A DNA stretch of 64,000 nt from Ensifer sp. IC4062 (GCF_020193575.1 NZ_JADYVD010000022.1:43976-107975), one strand, 5' to 3'; positions 17,567 through 27,159 are shown, counted from the first letter of the stretch. Notes: a model not told the origin generated them from the letters alone. Translations and numbers: made by a program.

Positions 17567-18340
17567 TCAAAGACGGCTGATCGACAGTCCACCGTCGGCC
17601 TGGATGACCGACCCCGTGGCGAAACCGAACTGCCCGCCGGCAAGCCCGGCGACGATCCTGCCGATGTCGTCGGGCTCTCCCCATCGCCGCATCGGAACCA
17701 GCCCATCCGCAATCAGGGCATCGTATTTGCCGGAGACGGCGGCGGTCATATCCGAGCGGATGATGCCGGGTCGAACCTCGAAGACAGAGATGCCGGTCCC
17801 GGCCAATCTTAGCGCCAGGCCTTGGCTGAAGGCGGCAAGTCCCGCCTTGCTCATGCAATAGTCGAGCCGCTCGGGTGAGGTCATCGCGGCCGATACCGAG
17901 GTGATGTTGATGACGGAGCGCGGGCAGTCAGCCTTTGTCCCGAGCATTGCATTCAACACTGCCTGGGTGAAAAAAACCGTGCCGCGCAGGTTGATGCCGA
18001 CGATCGCGTCGAAATTCTCCGGCTTCAGATCGAGGAAATCGCCGCGCACGACGGAAGCGATCCCGGCATTGTTGACGAGGCAATCGATGTTGCCCAACGC
18101 CTCGATGACCGCGTCCACTGTCGCCTGGTGGGTGGCGAGGTCGGCAAGATCGGCCTGAAGAAAGATCGCGCGGGCACCAAGAGTACCGAGCTCGGCGAGC
18201 ACGGGTGCTACACCATCGGCATCACCGATCCCCGTGATGGCGATGTCGAAGCCGCCTGCCGCCAGTGCCCGGGCGATGCCGAGGCCGATGCCGCGTCGGC
18301 CGCCGGTGACGATCGCGACGGGACGTGCTTTCTCCGTCAT
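17567..18340 (-). CDS. Short-chain dehydrogenase/reductase (SDR)
   Basis: 257-residue classical SDR. NAD(P)-binding VTGGRRGIGLGIARAL at 11-26, NNAG near 90, the active-site Ser region ITSVSAA and the YxxxK catalytic pair in LDYCMSKAGL near 158-167. C-terminal WGEPDDIGRIVAGLAGG and QADGGLSI are family-typical. Its start overlaps the stop of the upstream GMC gene by 4 bp, so the two are translationally coupled. Likely interconverts a hydroxyl and keto group on the sugar or polyol handled by this cluster; the exact substrate is unknown. Confidence 0.93.
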   Translation of the reverse strand: MTEKARPVAIVTGGRRGIGLGIARALAAGGFDIAITGIGDADGVAPVLAELGTLGARAIFLQADLADLATHQATVDAVIEALGNIDCLVNNAGIASVVRGDFLDLKPENFDAIVGINLRGTVFFTQAVLNAMLGTKADCPRSVINITSVSAAMTSPERLDYCMSKAGLAAFSQGLALRLAGTGISVFEVRPGIIRSDMTAAVSGKYDALIADGLVPMRRWGEPDDIGRIVAGLAGGQFGFATGSVIQADGGLSISRL

Positions 18341-19848
18341 GACCGAAGGTCCTCTTTAACAACGTAATCGGCGACGCGCAGCGCCTGCGCCGCGACCGTC
18401 AGTGCCGGGTTTACGGCTGCGGAAGTCGGCAGGAAGCCGGCGTCGACGACGAAAAGATTCGGATGATCGAAGGCGCGGCAATAAATATCGAGCGGCGCCT
18501 CATTCGGGTCCTTGCCGATCCTGACGGTGCCGCACTGATGCGACGGCGTGCGCTTGTCGAAAGCGCGCGCCAGCACGACCGGAAAGCCGGCCTTTTTCAA
18601 CACTGTCTTCAACTTGGCGACGAGATCGAGATGCGCCTGCCAGTTGGTGCGGACCCATTGGAGCACGATGCGGTCGCCGTCGACCATCACGCGGCTGTCC
18701 GGCGAAGGCAGATCCTCGCTCATGGCGTAGAAGTCGATGCCGCGGGCCGAGATCTGGTTCAGCAGCCATTCCGGCACGGCCGGCATGTTCGCCTTCAGGA
18801 TCGCGCCCGACACCCGGCCGAGAAGCTGGATGTTGCCGAGCGGCGGCCCGCCCGCCCCGTCCGAGAGATAGAAATCATTGAGGCCGAAAGTCTTCTGATA
18901 GACAGAATCGTTGCGATACCAGGGGCTGAGCGCAATCACCGCACTCGAATTGTGGTTCATGAAATTACGGCCCACCTGGTCGGATCGGTTTGCGAGCCCG
19001 GCCGGATTGCGGTTGTCGGCCGAGCGCAACAGCAGCACGGCCGATTGTACCGCCCCCGCCGAGAGGATGACCAGCTTCGGCGAAACGCTGTGCTCCGCTC
19101 CGTCCTTGATATAGTGAACCGTCTCGATCGCCCTTCCGTCTGGCGCCGTCGCCAGCCGGGTGACACGCGAACCGATCTGCAACCTGACATTCGGGTATTC
19201 CAGCGCAGTCGTCAGCGCGGCGGTCTCGGCATCCATCTTGCCGTCGAAGCTGTTTGGATGTGCGTCCCAGGGCGTCTTCGCCTTGGCGAGCCAACGCTCG
19301 ATATCGACGCCGAGCGGCAGCGAATAGGGGTGAAGCCCAATCTCTGCCAGACGCTTGCGAACCTTGGCGATCGCCGGCTCGTCCGGGACGGGGCGGTAGC
19401 TGTAGGCGCTTGAATGCGCGGGCTCGGTCGGGTCCTCGCCGAGGACGCCCCGCACCTGATAGAGCTCCTCCGCCTTGGAATACCACGGCTCCAGCTCTTC
19501 GTAAGGAAACGGCCACGCGGGGGAGACGCCGTCGAGATGCTGCATCTCCTCAAAATCCTCGCGGCGGTAACGGGTGAGTACCGCGCCGTAGAACTTGGAG
19601 TTGCCCCCGACATTGTAGTAGTTGCCCGGGTTGAAGCCGAGACCGCCTACCTCGTACCAGGTCTCTTTCGGTCGGAAGTGGCCGCGCTGGAAGATCGCCC
19701 GCTGGTCCCGGTTTTCCGGACGGTCCTCGATGTGAACGCCCGCCTCGAGGATCAGGATCTCGGCGCCCGACGGGGCAAGGCCCGCCGCGACGGTCGCGCC
19801 GCCGATTCCAGATCCGACGATGACAATATCCGGTTGGCTCATGCTCAT
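18337..19848 (-). CDS. GMC-family FAD oxidoreductase (sugar dehydrogenase-like)
   Basis: 503 residues. FAD motif VGSGIGGATVAAGLA at 11-25, VGGNSKFYGAVLTRYRRED, LSAGAVQSAVLLLRS and a C-terminal GMC domain with HQCGTVRIGKDP and AAVNPALTVAAQALR. It is closer to the pyranose/glucoside or gluconate dehydrogenase branch than to choline dehydrogenase, and is clearly different from the other GMC gene at 15805. No secretion signal is visible, so it is probably cytoplasmic, acting on the imported solute. Its start overlaps the ABC ATPase stop (4 bp) and its stop overlaps the SDR start. Confidence 0.9.
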   Translation of the reverse strand: MSMSQPDIVIVGSGIGGATVAAGLAPSGAEILILEAGVHIEDRPENRDQRAIFQRGHFRPKETWYEVGGLGFNPGNYYNVGGNSKFYGAVLTRYRREDFEEMQHLDGVSPAWPFPYEELEPWYSKAEELYQVRGVLGEDPTEPAHSSAYSYRPVPDEPAIAKVRKRLAEIGLHPYSLPLGVDIERWLAKAKTPWDAHPNSFDGKMDAETAALTTALEYPNVRLQIGSRVTRLATAPDGRAIETVHYIKDGAEHSVSPKLVILSAGAVQSAVLLLRSADNRNPAGLANRSDQVGRNFMNHNSSAVIALSPWYRNDSVYQKTFGLNDFYLSDGAGGPPLGNIQLLGRVSGAILKANMPAVPEWLLNQISARGIDFYAMSEDLPSPDSRVMVDGDRIVLQWVRTNWQAHLDLVAKLKTVLKKAGFPVVLARAFDKRTPSHQCGTVRIGKDPNEAPLDIYCRAFDHPNLFVVDAGFLPTSAAVNPALTVAAQALRVADYVVKEDLRS

Positions 19849-20957
19849 GCGATCCGCATCTCGCTCTGCGGGTCGAAGAACACCGCCTTGTCGAGGTTGA
19901 AGGCGAGCCGCGACGTTTGACCCGGCGCGATGCGCGCGTCGGCGCGGAGGCGGGCGACGATCTCCTTGCCGCCGAGGCGGGTGACCGCGAAGGTGTCGGA
20001 GCCGGCCGGCTCGACCACTTCGATCAGGCAGTCGCCCTCGGCGACAAACTTGGCATTGCGGTCGGCGCCGTCCGGATCGGTCAGCGCTTCCGGACGAATG
20101 CCGAACACCACTTCCTTGCCGGCATAGGCGGAAAGCGTGCCGTTATGGGGCACTGCAAGCTTCAGGGGCTCGCTGTTCGGGCGCTCCAGCGTCACAGCGA
20201 CGTCCGCTCCAACGGTCTCGATCCGGCCCTTCAACAGGTTCATCGCCGGCGATCCCATGAAATCGGCAACGAACATGTTGGCGGGGTTGTTGTAGATCTC
20301 GGCCGGCGTTCCGAACTGCTGCAGCACGCCGTCCCGCAAGACGGCTATCTTCGTGGCGAGCGTCATCGCCTCGATCTGGTCGTGCGTCACGTAGACGATC
20401 GTCGTCTTCATGCGGTTGTGCAGCCGCTTTATCTCGGTTCGCATGTCGACGCGCAGCTTCGCGTCGAGGTTCGACAGCGGTTCGTCGAAGAGGAAGACCT
20501 GCGGATTGCGCACCAGCGCCCGCCCCATGGCGACGCGCTGCCGCTGGCCGCCGGAGAGCTGGCTCGGCTTGCGGTCGAGCAGGTGGCCGATCTGCAGCAT
20601 GTCGGCGACCTGCTTGATCGCCTTCTCGCGCTCTTCCTTCGGCACGCCGCGGATTTCCATGCCGAAAGCGATGTTTCCGGCGACCGTCATGTTGGGATAG
20701 AGCGCGTAGGACTGGAACACCATCGCGATGTCACGCTTCGACGGGTGCAGCCCCGAGACCGACCGGCCGTTGATGGCGATGTCGCCGGAGGTGATCGGCT
20801 CCAGGCCCGCGATCGTGTTCAAGAGGGTCGACTTGCCGCAGCCTGACGGGCCGACGAGCACGAGGAATCCGCCCCTTTCGATCTCGATATTGATGTCCTT
20901 GAGAATCTCCAGTGAGCCGTAGGACTTGCGCAGGTTGCTGATTTTCAAGAATGACAT
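19845..20957 (-). CDS. Sugar ABC transporter ATPase (MalK/UgpC type)
   Basis: 370 residues. Walker A GPSGCGKST at 36-44, signature LSGGQRQRVAMGRAL and Walker B FLFDEPLSNLD, then the His-switch THD and a C-terminal TOBE regulatory region typical of CUT1 importers. It energises the two permeases encoded just upstream (4 bp gap) and is coupled to the GMC gene downstream. Together with the solute-binding protein it makes a complete oligosaccharide or polyol importer. Confidence 0.96.
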   Translation of the reverse strand: MSFLKISNLRKSYGSLEILKDINIEIERGGFLVLVGPSGCGKSTLLNTIAGLEPITSGDIAINGRSVSGLHPSKRDIAMVFQSYALYPNMTVAGNIAFGMEIRGVPKEEREKAIKQVADMLQIGHLLDRKPSQLSGGQRQRVAMGRALVRNPQVFLFDEPLSNLDAKLRVDMRTEIKRLHNRMKTTIVYVTHDQIEAMTLATKIAVLRDGVLQQFGTPAEIYNNPANMFVADFMGSPAMNLLKGRIETVGADVAVTLERPNSEPLKLAVPHNGTLSAYAGKEVVFGIRPEALTDPDGADRNAKFVAEGDCLIEVVEPAGSDTFAVTRLGGKEIVARLRADARIAPGQTSRLAFNLDKAVFFDPQSEMRIA

Positions 20958-20961
20958 GAGC

Positions 20962-21843
20962 TTATCCTTTCACGGCACCGGACATCAGCCCGCGGACGAA
21001 GTAGCGGCCGGACACGATGTAGACGATGAGCGTTGGCAGGGCGGCGAGAATCGCGCCTGCGAAGTGAACGTTGTATTCCTTGACGCCGGTCGACGAGCTT
21101 ACGAGGTTGTTGAGCGCGACCGTCATCGGCGTCGAGAAGGGGCCCGAGAACGAGGCGCCGAACAGGAAGTCGTTCCAGATGTTGGTGAACTGCCAGATAA
21201 CCGAGACGACGATGATCGGGCCGGAGGACGGCAGCATGATCCGCCGGAAGATCTGGAAGAAGCTGGCGCCATCAATCTGCGCCGCGCGCACCAGCTCGGT
21301 CGGGAAGGCCTCGTAGTAGTTGCGGAAATAGAGCGTCGTAAAACCGATGCCATAGACCACATGCACGAGGATCAGCCCCCAGATCGACCCCGCAAGGCTG
21401 AGGACACCGAGGATGCGCGCCATCGGGATCAGCACGATCTGAAACGGGATGAAGCAGGAGAGCAGCAGCATGCCGAAGAAGATATTGGCACCCGGGAAGC
21501 GCCATTTGGTCAGCACGTAGCCGTTGAGCGCGCCGATGATGGTCGAGATCGCGACGGCCGGAACCACCATCAGGATCGAGTTGATGAAGAAGGGTCGAAG
21601 GCCGGTCGGCTGTACGCCGATCTGCGCCGTCGACCAGGCTGAGAGCCAGGGCTCGACCGTCCAGGTCTGCGGCAGGTTCAACATGCCGCCCTGGCGGATC
21701 TCATCAAGGGGCTTCAGCGAATTCACCACCATCACGTAGAGCGGCAGCAATGAATAGAGCGCGAAGATGATCAGCGCCGTGTAGATCAATGCCCGCGTCA
21801 GGCGGTTGTGCGAGATGACATTGTCTGGACTGGGCGCGCGCAT
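20962..21843 (-). CDS. ABC sugar permease (MalG type)
   Basis: 293 residues with six hydrophobic segments (first at about 17-38, IYTALIIFALYSLLPLYVMVV). The EAA loop is EAFPTELVRAAQIDGASFFQIFRR-like at about 188-210, the site that contacts the ATPase. Start ATG 21843 overlaps the stop of the upstream permease by one base. Inner-membrane component of the CUT1 importer. Confidence 0.95.
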   Translation of the reverse strand: MRAPSPDNVISHNRLTRALIYTALIIFALYSLLPLYVMVVNSLKPLDEIRQGGMLNLPQTWTVEPWLSAWSTAQIGVQPTGLRPFFINSILMVVPAVAISTIIGALNGYVLTKWRFPGANIFFGMLLLSCFIPFQIVLIPMARILGVLSLAGSIWGLILVHVVYGIGFTTLYFRNYYEAFPTELVRAAQIDGASFFQIFRRIMLPSSGPIIVVSVIWQFTNIWNDFLFGASFSGPFSTPMTVALNNLVSSSTGVKEYNVHFAGAILAALPTLIVYIVSGRYFVRGLMSGAVKG

Positions 21844-22721
21844 CAGCGTTTTCCTCCCCGGATTTCGGAATAGAGGTAGGGAATGATGATCGAGAAGATC
21901 ATGATCAGCATGATGATGGCGGAGGATGCGCCGATGCCCATCTGGTTGCGGGTGAAGGTGTAGGAATACATGAAGGTCGCCGGCAGTTCGGTCGCCTGCC
22001 CCGGGCCGCCACCGGTCAAGGCGATGATCAGGTCATAGGCCTTGATCGCGAGGTGGGCGAGGACGACGAAGGCCGAAAGGAAGACTGGCCGCATCAGCGG
22101 AATGATGATCCGACGATAGATGGTGATGGTCGTCGCACCGTCGATCTGCGCGGCCTTGATGATCTCGTTGTCGACGCCGCGCAGGCCTGCAAGGAACATC
22201 GCCATGATGAAGCCGGTCGACTGCCAGACCGCGGCGATAACGACGCAATAGATCGCAAAGTTGCGGTCCTTGATCCAGTTGAAGGAGAAGCTTTCCCAGC
22301 CCCAGAGATGCATCGTGTTCTCGAGACCGATGCCGGGATCGAGGAACCACTTCCAGGCCGTTCCGGTGACGATGAAGGAAAGCGCCATCGGGTAGAGGTA
22401 GATCGGCCTGAGAAAGCCTTCCGCCCGGATCTTTTGGTCGAGCAGGATGGCGAGTGCGAGGCCGAGCACCGAGCAGATGACGATGTAGAGCGACGCGAAG
22501 ATCGCCAGATTACTGACCGCTCGCCACCAATGCGGCAAAGCCCACAGCTTCGCAAAATTGCTTAAGCCGACGAAATTGTAGGACGGCAACATCTTGCTGT
22601 CCGTCATCGACAGGAAGCCGGTATAGGCTATGAAGCCGTACACAAAGATCAGGACGATAAGGAAGCTCGGCGCCAGTACCAGCTTGGGCACCAGTTCCTG
22701 CAACCGGCTGCGGCTATCCAT
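21843..22721 (-). CDS. ABC sugar permease (MalF type)
   Basis: 292 residues, six membrane segments (first at about 12-34, LVLAPSFLIVLIFVYGFIAY), with the cytoplasmic EAA-type loop VDNEIIKAAQIDGATTITIY near 185-204. Partner of the 20962-21843 permease. It is 168 bp downstream of the solute-binding protein gene, a gap holding a strong palindrome (22847-22872), a common way to give the binding protein more transcript than the membrane parts. Confidence 0.95.
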   Translation of the reverse strand: MDSRSRLQELVPKLVLAPSFLIVLIFVYGFIAYTGFLSMTDSKMLPSYNFVGLSNFAKLWALPHWWRAVSNLAIFASLYIVICSVLGLALAILLDQKIRAEGFLRPIYLYPMALSFIVTGTAWKWFLDPGIGLENTMHLWGWESFSFNWIKDRNFAIYCVVIAAVWQSTGFIMAMFLAGLRGVDNEIIKAAQIDGATTITIYRRIIIPLMRPVFLSAFVVLAHLAIKAYDLIIALTGGGPGQATELPATFMYSYTFTRNQMGIGASSAIIMLIMIFSIIIPYLYSEIRGGKR

Positions 22722-22846
22722 GGTCGTTCACCAGTTCTGGCGCAGGATACCCCGCCGGCATCATGCGCAGGTTTGAAGTCTCAAAACCTCTCCTTGCGTC
22801 CGCGGTGGCGCGGCGCTTCGAAGACGCTTTCATTTCCGTAACGGTG

Positions 22847-22872
22847 TCCGGGATGCTCGCGAGCATCCCGGA
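22847..22872 (-). terminator. 26-bp perfect palindrome between binding-protein and permease genes
   Basis: Arms TCCGGGATGCT and AGCATCCCGGA around self-complementary CGCG, 18 bp after the binding-protein stop. There is no U-run, so it is more likely an mRNA-stabilising or partial-termination stem-loop than a full terminator; the downstream permeases appear to belong to the same operon. Confidence 0.75.
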
Positions 22873-22889
22873 CCGGGCAAACAGGCCCG

Positions 22890-24134
22890 TTACTTCGCGG
22901 CCTCGACCGCAGCGGCAAGTTCCTTCACCGCGTCTTCCGAGCTGAGCTCGCCGTTGAACTGGCGGGTCACGACGTCGTAGATCGCGTTCTTGACGGCGGC
23001 CGGGTTGGCATGGCCATGAGCCATGGAGCCGTAGAGCGTGCCGTTGGCGTTGGCTTCGGCGAGATCCTTGATCCCTTTCTTGCCGCAAGCGTCGAAGTCG
23101 GTGTCCGGAACGTCGGTGCGGGCCGGAACGGAACCCTTGACCACGTTGAAAGCCGACTGGAAGGTCGGGCTTTCGATGGCGGAAGCCATCTGCAGCTGAG
23201 CCGGAACCTTGTCGTCCGAGACCTTGAACATCGCGAACTGGTCGGAGTTGAAGGTGACGGAGCCCTGCGTTCCCGGGAAGCGGATGCAGACGAAATCGGT
23301 GCCCGGCACCTTCTTCGCCTTCAGGAATTCGCCCTTCGCCCAGTCGCCCATGAACTGTAGGCCGGCCTTGTTCTCGATGACCATTGCCGAAGCAAGATTC
23401 CAGTCGCGGCCGGAGAAGTTGTCGTCGACATAGGAACGGAGCTTCGTCATGCGGTCGAAGGCTTCCTTCATCTTTTCGCCGCCGAGCGCTGCCGGGTCGA
23501 GGTCGATGAAGGACTGCTTGTAGAAGTCGTTGCCGAGCGAGAGCACGACGGCATCGAAGATCGTCGCATCCTGCCAGGGCTGGCCACCGTGAGCGACTGG
23601 CGTAATGCCCTGCTCCTTGAACTTGTCGAGCAGCGCGATCAGCTCGTCCCAGTTCGTCGGCTCCTTGCCGCCGGCCTTGTCGAGGGCGGCTTTGTTGATC
23701 CACACCCAGTTCGTCGAATGGACGTTGACCGGGGCGGCGATCCAGTGGCCGTCATATTTCGAGAATTGCTGCAGCGCGGACGGAACGACCTTGTCCCAGC
23801 CTTCCTTGCCGGCGATCTCGTCGAGGTTGCCGAGCGCACCTTCCTTAGCCCAATCGAGAATGTCGAAGCCGAGCATCTGCACTGCGGTCGGAGCGTTACC
23901 AGCGGTGACGCGGGCGCGAAGCACGGTCATGGCTTCCGTGCCGCCACCGCCGGCGACCGGCATATCGGTCCAGCCGATGCCCTTGCCTTCCAGGTCCTTT
24001 TTCAGAACGTCGAGTGCCGCAGCCTCGCCGCCGGACGTCCACCAGTGCAACACTTCCACGTTGTCTGCTGCGCGGACGGCCGTCGCCGCCAACATCAGTG
24101 CTGCAACAGCCGTCGTCGTCATCAACTTGCGCAT
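22890..24134 (-). CDS. ABC sugar-binding periplasmic protein
   Basis: 414 residues with a Sec signal peptide ([20 protein letters not shown], cleavage near residue 22 after VRA). The mature protein starts [19 protein letters not shown], typical of cluster-1 extracellular solute-binding proteins of CUT1 importers. ATG 24134 follows GGGAGG. First gene of the operon controlled from the 24135-24467 region. The ligand is unknown; a sugar, glycoside or polyol is likely from the importer class and the downstream oxidoreductases. Confidence 0.94.
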   Translation of the reverse strand: MRKLMTTTAVAALMLAATAVRAADNVEVLHWWTSGGEAAALDVLKKDLEGKGIGWTDMPVAGGGGTEAMTVLRARVTAGNAPTAVQMLGFDILDWAKEGALGNLDEIAGKEGWDKVVPSALQQFSKYDGHWIAAPVNVHSTNWVWINKAALDKAGGKEPTNWDELIALLDKFKEQGITPVAHGGQPWQDATIFDAVVLSLGNDFYKQSFIDLDPAALGGEKMKEAFDRMTKLRSYVDDNFSGRDWNLASAMVIENKAGLQFMGDWAKGEFLKAKKVPGTDFVCIRFPGTQGSVTFNSDQFAMFKVSDDKVPAQLQMASAIESPTFQSAFNVVKGSVPARTDVPDTDFDACGKKGIKDLAEANANGTLYGSMAHGHANPAAVKNAIYDVVTRQFNGELSSEDAVKELAAAVEAAK

Positions 24135-24250
24135 CGTTATCCTCCCGTTTGCAAGTTACTGAAGCGGAAATCTCCTCCCGCTTTATTTGAACGCCGCCCG
24201 TTCTCCCCGGACGGCAATGGGCCTGCGGGCATGCGCCGCCCGGCCAATTT

Positions 24251-24260
24251 AAAACGTTAC
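24251..24260. promoter_or_regulatory. LacI-type operator half-palindrome upstream of the binding-protein gene
   Basis: TTTAAAACGTTAC (24248-24260) shares the TTTAAAACGTT core with the site at 24388. It is about 117 bp upstream of the binding-protein start. The AACGTT centre is typical of LacI-family operators. Confidence 0.6.
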
Positions 24261-24387
24261 AAATACCGCCAAGTCAAGCGCACAAGCCCTCTCTAGGGCT
24301 TTGCCACCCAAACTGCCTGAATTTGTTCGATTATACGGCATCGCCGACATGGTGCAACGCAACAAATCTGGCTCCTTCGATCCATTT

Positions 24388-24397
24388 AAAACGTTTT
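24388..24397. promoter_or_regulatory. LacI-type operator upstream of the regulator gene
   Basis: AAAACGTTTT is a perfect 10-bp palindrome within ATTTAAAACGTTTTCAT (24384-24400), 70 bp before the chosen LacI start. With 24251-24260 it makes a pair of sites 137 bp apart in the divergent promoter region, suitable for repression by looping. Apart from these sites the 24135-24467 region contains no gene. Confidence 0.65.
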
Positions 24398-24467
24398 CAT
24401 CATACGATTGCCTAATGGTTCGCGTCACGTTACAAAACCGCTCTTGATCGTTCGCAGGAAGGAATCC

Positions 24468-25538
24468 TTGGCCGCTCGCTCCAAACCCGTCAGTTCCGCC
24501 ACCGGCCCGGCAAACAGTCGCGGCAAGCCGACCCTGCGCACCATAGCGGACATTACCGGCCTTGCGGTCACCACGGTGTCGCGGGCGCTCGCCAATGCCC
24601 CGCAAATCTCGATCGAGACGCGCAACCGCGTTCGCCAGGTGGCGCTTGACATCGGTTACTCGCCGGATCGTGCGGCCCAACGCTTGAAAACGGGCCGCAC
24701 CAATGTCATCGCGGTGCTGCTCGAGCCCCATGAGGAAATCCTTGGATACGGAACCTCCGTGATGGCCGGCATCGCCAAGGCGCTGCAGGGCACGCCCTAT
24801 CACCTGATCGTCATGCCGAATTTCCTGAATTCCGCGAACATCGATGCGATCAACTACATCATCCGCAACAGCATGGCGGACGGCTTGATCTTCTCGCGCA
24901 CCGAACCGCTCGATCCCCGGGTCATGCTGCTCTCCGAAAACGGCTTCCCTTTCGTCACGCACGGCCGCACCGAACTCGCGACGGCGCATCCCTTCGTCGA
25001 CTACGACAATTTCACCTTCGCCTGCGAAGCGACGCGTCAACTGATTGCCAAGGGACGGCGCAGGCTGGCGCTGATCAGCGGCCCGGCAGGCTACACCTTC
25101 GCCGGCCATATCCAGCACGGCTTCATGACTGCGGTGCGCGAGGCCGGCTGTGCCTATGAGATCCTTTCCGACATCGATCTCGACAGCCCGGCTGGCGCGA
25201 TCCGCGACCGCATCCGCCGGCGGTACGCCGAGAAGGATTCGCCGGACGGCTTCATCTGTGGCGGCGAAGTCTGCGCACTCGCGACGATTACCGGCATGAC
25301 TGACTGCGGCCTGACGCTTGGGCTCGAATACGACATCGTCGCCAAGCAGACCTCGCAGTTGCTGAGCGCGATCCAGCCGCGCGTCGGTACGATCTACGAA
25401 GACCTGACCGCGACCGGCGAGCATATGGGCCGCATCCTCCTGCGCCGCATTGCCGGCAGCACCGAGTTCAACGAACTGCAGTTGTTGCTGAAACCCGATC
25501 TTCCCTTCGAGACGCAACCGGTGAGCGCGGCAGACTGA
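24468..25538 (+). CDS. LacI-family regulator of the ABC/GMC cluster
   Basis: 356 residues from TTG 24468, chosen for AGGAAGGA just upstream; an in-frame TTG at 24408 would add 20 unlikely residues. N-terminal LacI helix-turn-helix (RTIADITGLAVTTVSRALA), hinge, then a periplasmic-binding-protein-like effector domain (NVIAVLLEPHEEILGYGT; PDGFICGGEVCALA). It is divergent from the ABC operon and flanked by two AAAACGTT sites, so it probably represses that operon and itself until the sugar binds. Confidence 0.92.
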   Translation: MAARSKPVSSATGPANSRGKPTLRTIADITGLAVTTVSRALANAPQISIETRNRVRQVALDIGYSPDRAAQRLKTGRTNVIAVLLEPHEEILGYGTSVMAGIAKALQGTPYHLIVMPNFLNSANIDAINYIIRNSMADGLIFSRTEPLDPRVMLLSENGFPFVTHGRTELATAHPFVDYDNFTFACEATRQLIAKGRRRLALISGPAGYTFAGHIQHGFMTAVREAGCAYEILSDIDLDSPAGAIRDRIRRRYAEKDSPDGFICGGEVCALATITGMTDCGLTLGLEYDIVAKQTSQLLSAIQPRVGTIYEDLTATGEHMGRILLRRIAGSTEFNELQLLLKPDLPFETQPVSAAD

Positions 25539-25644
25539 AGCCGGCGCGGCAGACGGGCGGGCACGGGAGTGCGAAAATTTCGTCCCGATCCTCTCCGCGC
25601 TTGCCGTCCGCGTCTGCATGTTCAGTTCTCCTCCCAATCCGGCC

Positions 25645-27159
25645 TCAGCGCGGCATCCACCAGTTGGTGCGCTGGCCTATGTGCATGTTGAGCGTCTTGG
25701 TCTCGGTATAGTCCTCGACCGCATGACGTCCGAGTTCTCGCCCGAGGCCTGACTGCCGGTAGCCGCCGAAGGGCAGTTCCGATGCGCCGTCCATGAAGGT
25801 GTTCATCCAGATGGTGCCGGCGCGCACGCGCCTTCCGATGGTGAGGCAGGTATCGAAATCGCGGCTCCAGACGCCGGCCGAAAGACCGTAGTCGATGGAG
25901 TTGGCGATCTTGATCGCCTCCTCCGTCGTCTCGAAGGTGAGCACGGACAGAACCGGGCCGAACACCTCCTCGCGGGCGACCGCCATTTCCGCCCTCACGG
26001 AAGAGAGGATGGTCGGTGCCATGAACTGCCCCATGCCGAGATCGAGTGCCGCACCGCCGTGGGCGACAGTCGCGCCGTCGCTGGAAGCGGCAGAAACATA
26101 GCTGGCAATCTTTTCGAGATGCTGCGGCGTGATGATCGCTCCAACCTGCGTTTCGGGATCAAGGGGATCGCCGACCTTCACCTTGGCCGAAAGTGCCGCG
26201 ATGCGGGCCGTGACCTCGTCGGCGATATCGCGATGAAGGATTAGCCGGGAACCGGCATTGCAGCATTCGCCTGCATTGAAATAGGCGCCGAAGACGGCGG
26301 CATCGATGAATTCGTCGAGATTGGCGTCCGGGAAGACGATCTGCGGGTTCTTGCCGCCGAGTTCGAGCGAGACCTTCTTCAAGGTCTGCGCGGCGTTCGC
26401 CATGGTGAGCCGGCCGACGCCGGTCGAGCCCGTAAACGAGACCATGTCGACGTCCGGATGGCTCGTCAGCGGCGCACCGGCCTCCGGGCCCGTGCCAACG
26501 ATGATATTGACCACACCCGCCGGCACGCCAGCGGCTTCCAGAATCTCGCCAAGCACGAGCGTCGAACCCGAAGTGAGCTCCGACGGCTTCACCACGGTCG
26601 TGCAGCCGGCAGCAAGCGCGAACGGCAGCTTCTGACTGACGATCAGGAACGGGAAATTCCAAGGCGTGATGATCGAGACGACGCCGATCGCCTCGCGCAA
26701 CACGACCCCGAGCGTACCGTCGCCGAGCGTATTGTAGCTTTCGCCGGAAAGATCACGGGCAAGCGCTGCGGCATAACGCCAGATATCTGCAGCGCCTGCC
26801 AATTCGCCCTTCGCCTGGCTGATCGGCTTGCCTGATTCGATCGCATCGAGAAAAGCGAGCTCATCGGCACGCGCGGCGATCATGTCGGCGGCGCGCAGCA
26901 GGATCAGTGACCGCTCCGACGCGGTCATGCGCGGCCAGGGACCGTCGTCGAAGGCGCGCCTTGCCGCCGCGATCGCGCGTTCGGCATCGATCTTCGTCGC
27001 CGCCTGGTAACGGCTGACGGTCACGCCGTGGCCAGGCGCAACCCGCTCGATCATGCGGCCTTCGGCGCCATCGACCCACTTTCCGTCGATCAGCATCCGG
27101 AATTCGCGGATCTTGTAGTCGCCGAGCGCCTTAGGTTTCACCAGAACCGTCATCACCAT
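25645..27159 (-). CDS. NAD(P)-dependent aldehyde dehydrogenase
   Basis: 504 residues. Cofactor region TPWNFPFLIVSQKLPFALAAG, GSTGVGR near 245-250, general base Glu267 in LELGGK and catalytic Cys300 in NAGECCNAGS. Broad-specificity ALDH of the betaine/gamma-aminobutyraldehyde type by overall look. It is the last gene of the second LacI operon; its start overlaps the enoyl-CoA hydratase stop by 7 bp. In this setting it probably oxidises an aldehyde released during breakdown of the inducing compound to an acid that the CoA-transferase can activate. Confidence 0.93.
   Translation of the reverse strand: MVMTVLVKPKALGDYKIREFRMLIDGKWVDGAEGRMIERVAPGHGVTVSRYQAATKIDAERAIAAARRAFDDGPWPRMTASERSLILLRAADMIAARADELAFLDAIESGKPISQAKGELAGAADIWRYAAALARDLSGESYNTLGDGTLGVVLREAIGVVSIITPWNFPFLIVSQKLPFALAAGCTTVVKPSELTSGSTLVLGEILEAAGVPAGVVNIIVGTGPEAGAPLTSHPDVDMVSFTGSTGVGRLTMANAAQTLKKVSLELGGKNPQIVFPDANLDEFIDAAVFGAYFNAGECCNAGSRLILHRDIADEVTARIAALSAKVKVGDPLDPETQVGAIITPQHLEKIASYVSAASSDGATVAHGGAALDLGMGQFMAPTILSSVRAEMAVAREEVFGPVLSVLTFETTEEAIKIANSIDYGLSAGVWSRDFDTCLTIGRRVRAGTIWMNTFMDGASELPFGGYRQSGLGRELGRHAVEDYTETKTLNMHIGQRTNWWMPR

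Noticed and set aside
24249..25637. 462-codon frame opposite the LacI gene
   Set aside because: The plus strand encodes an unmistakable LacI regulator; the minus translation has no domain.
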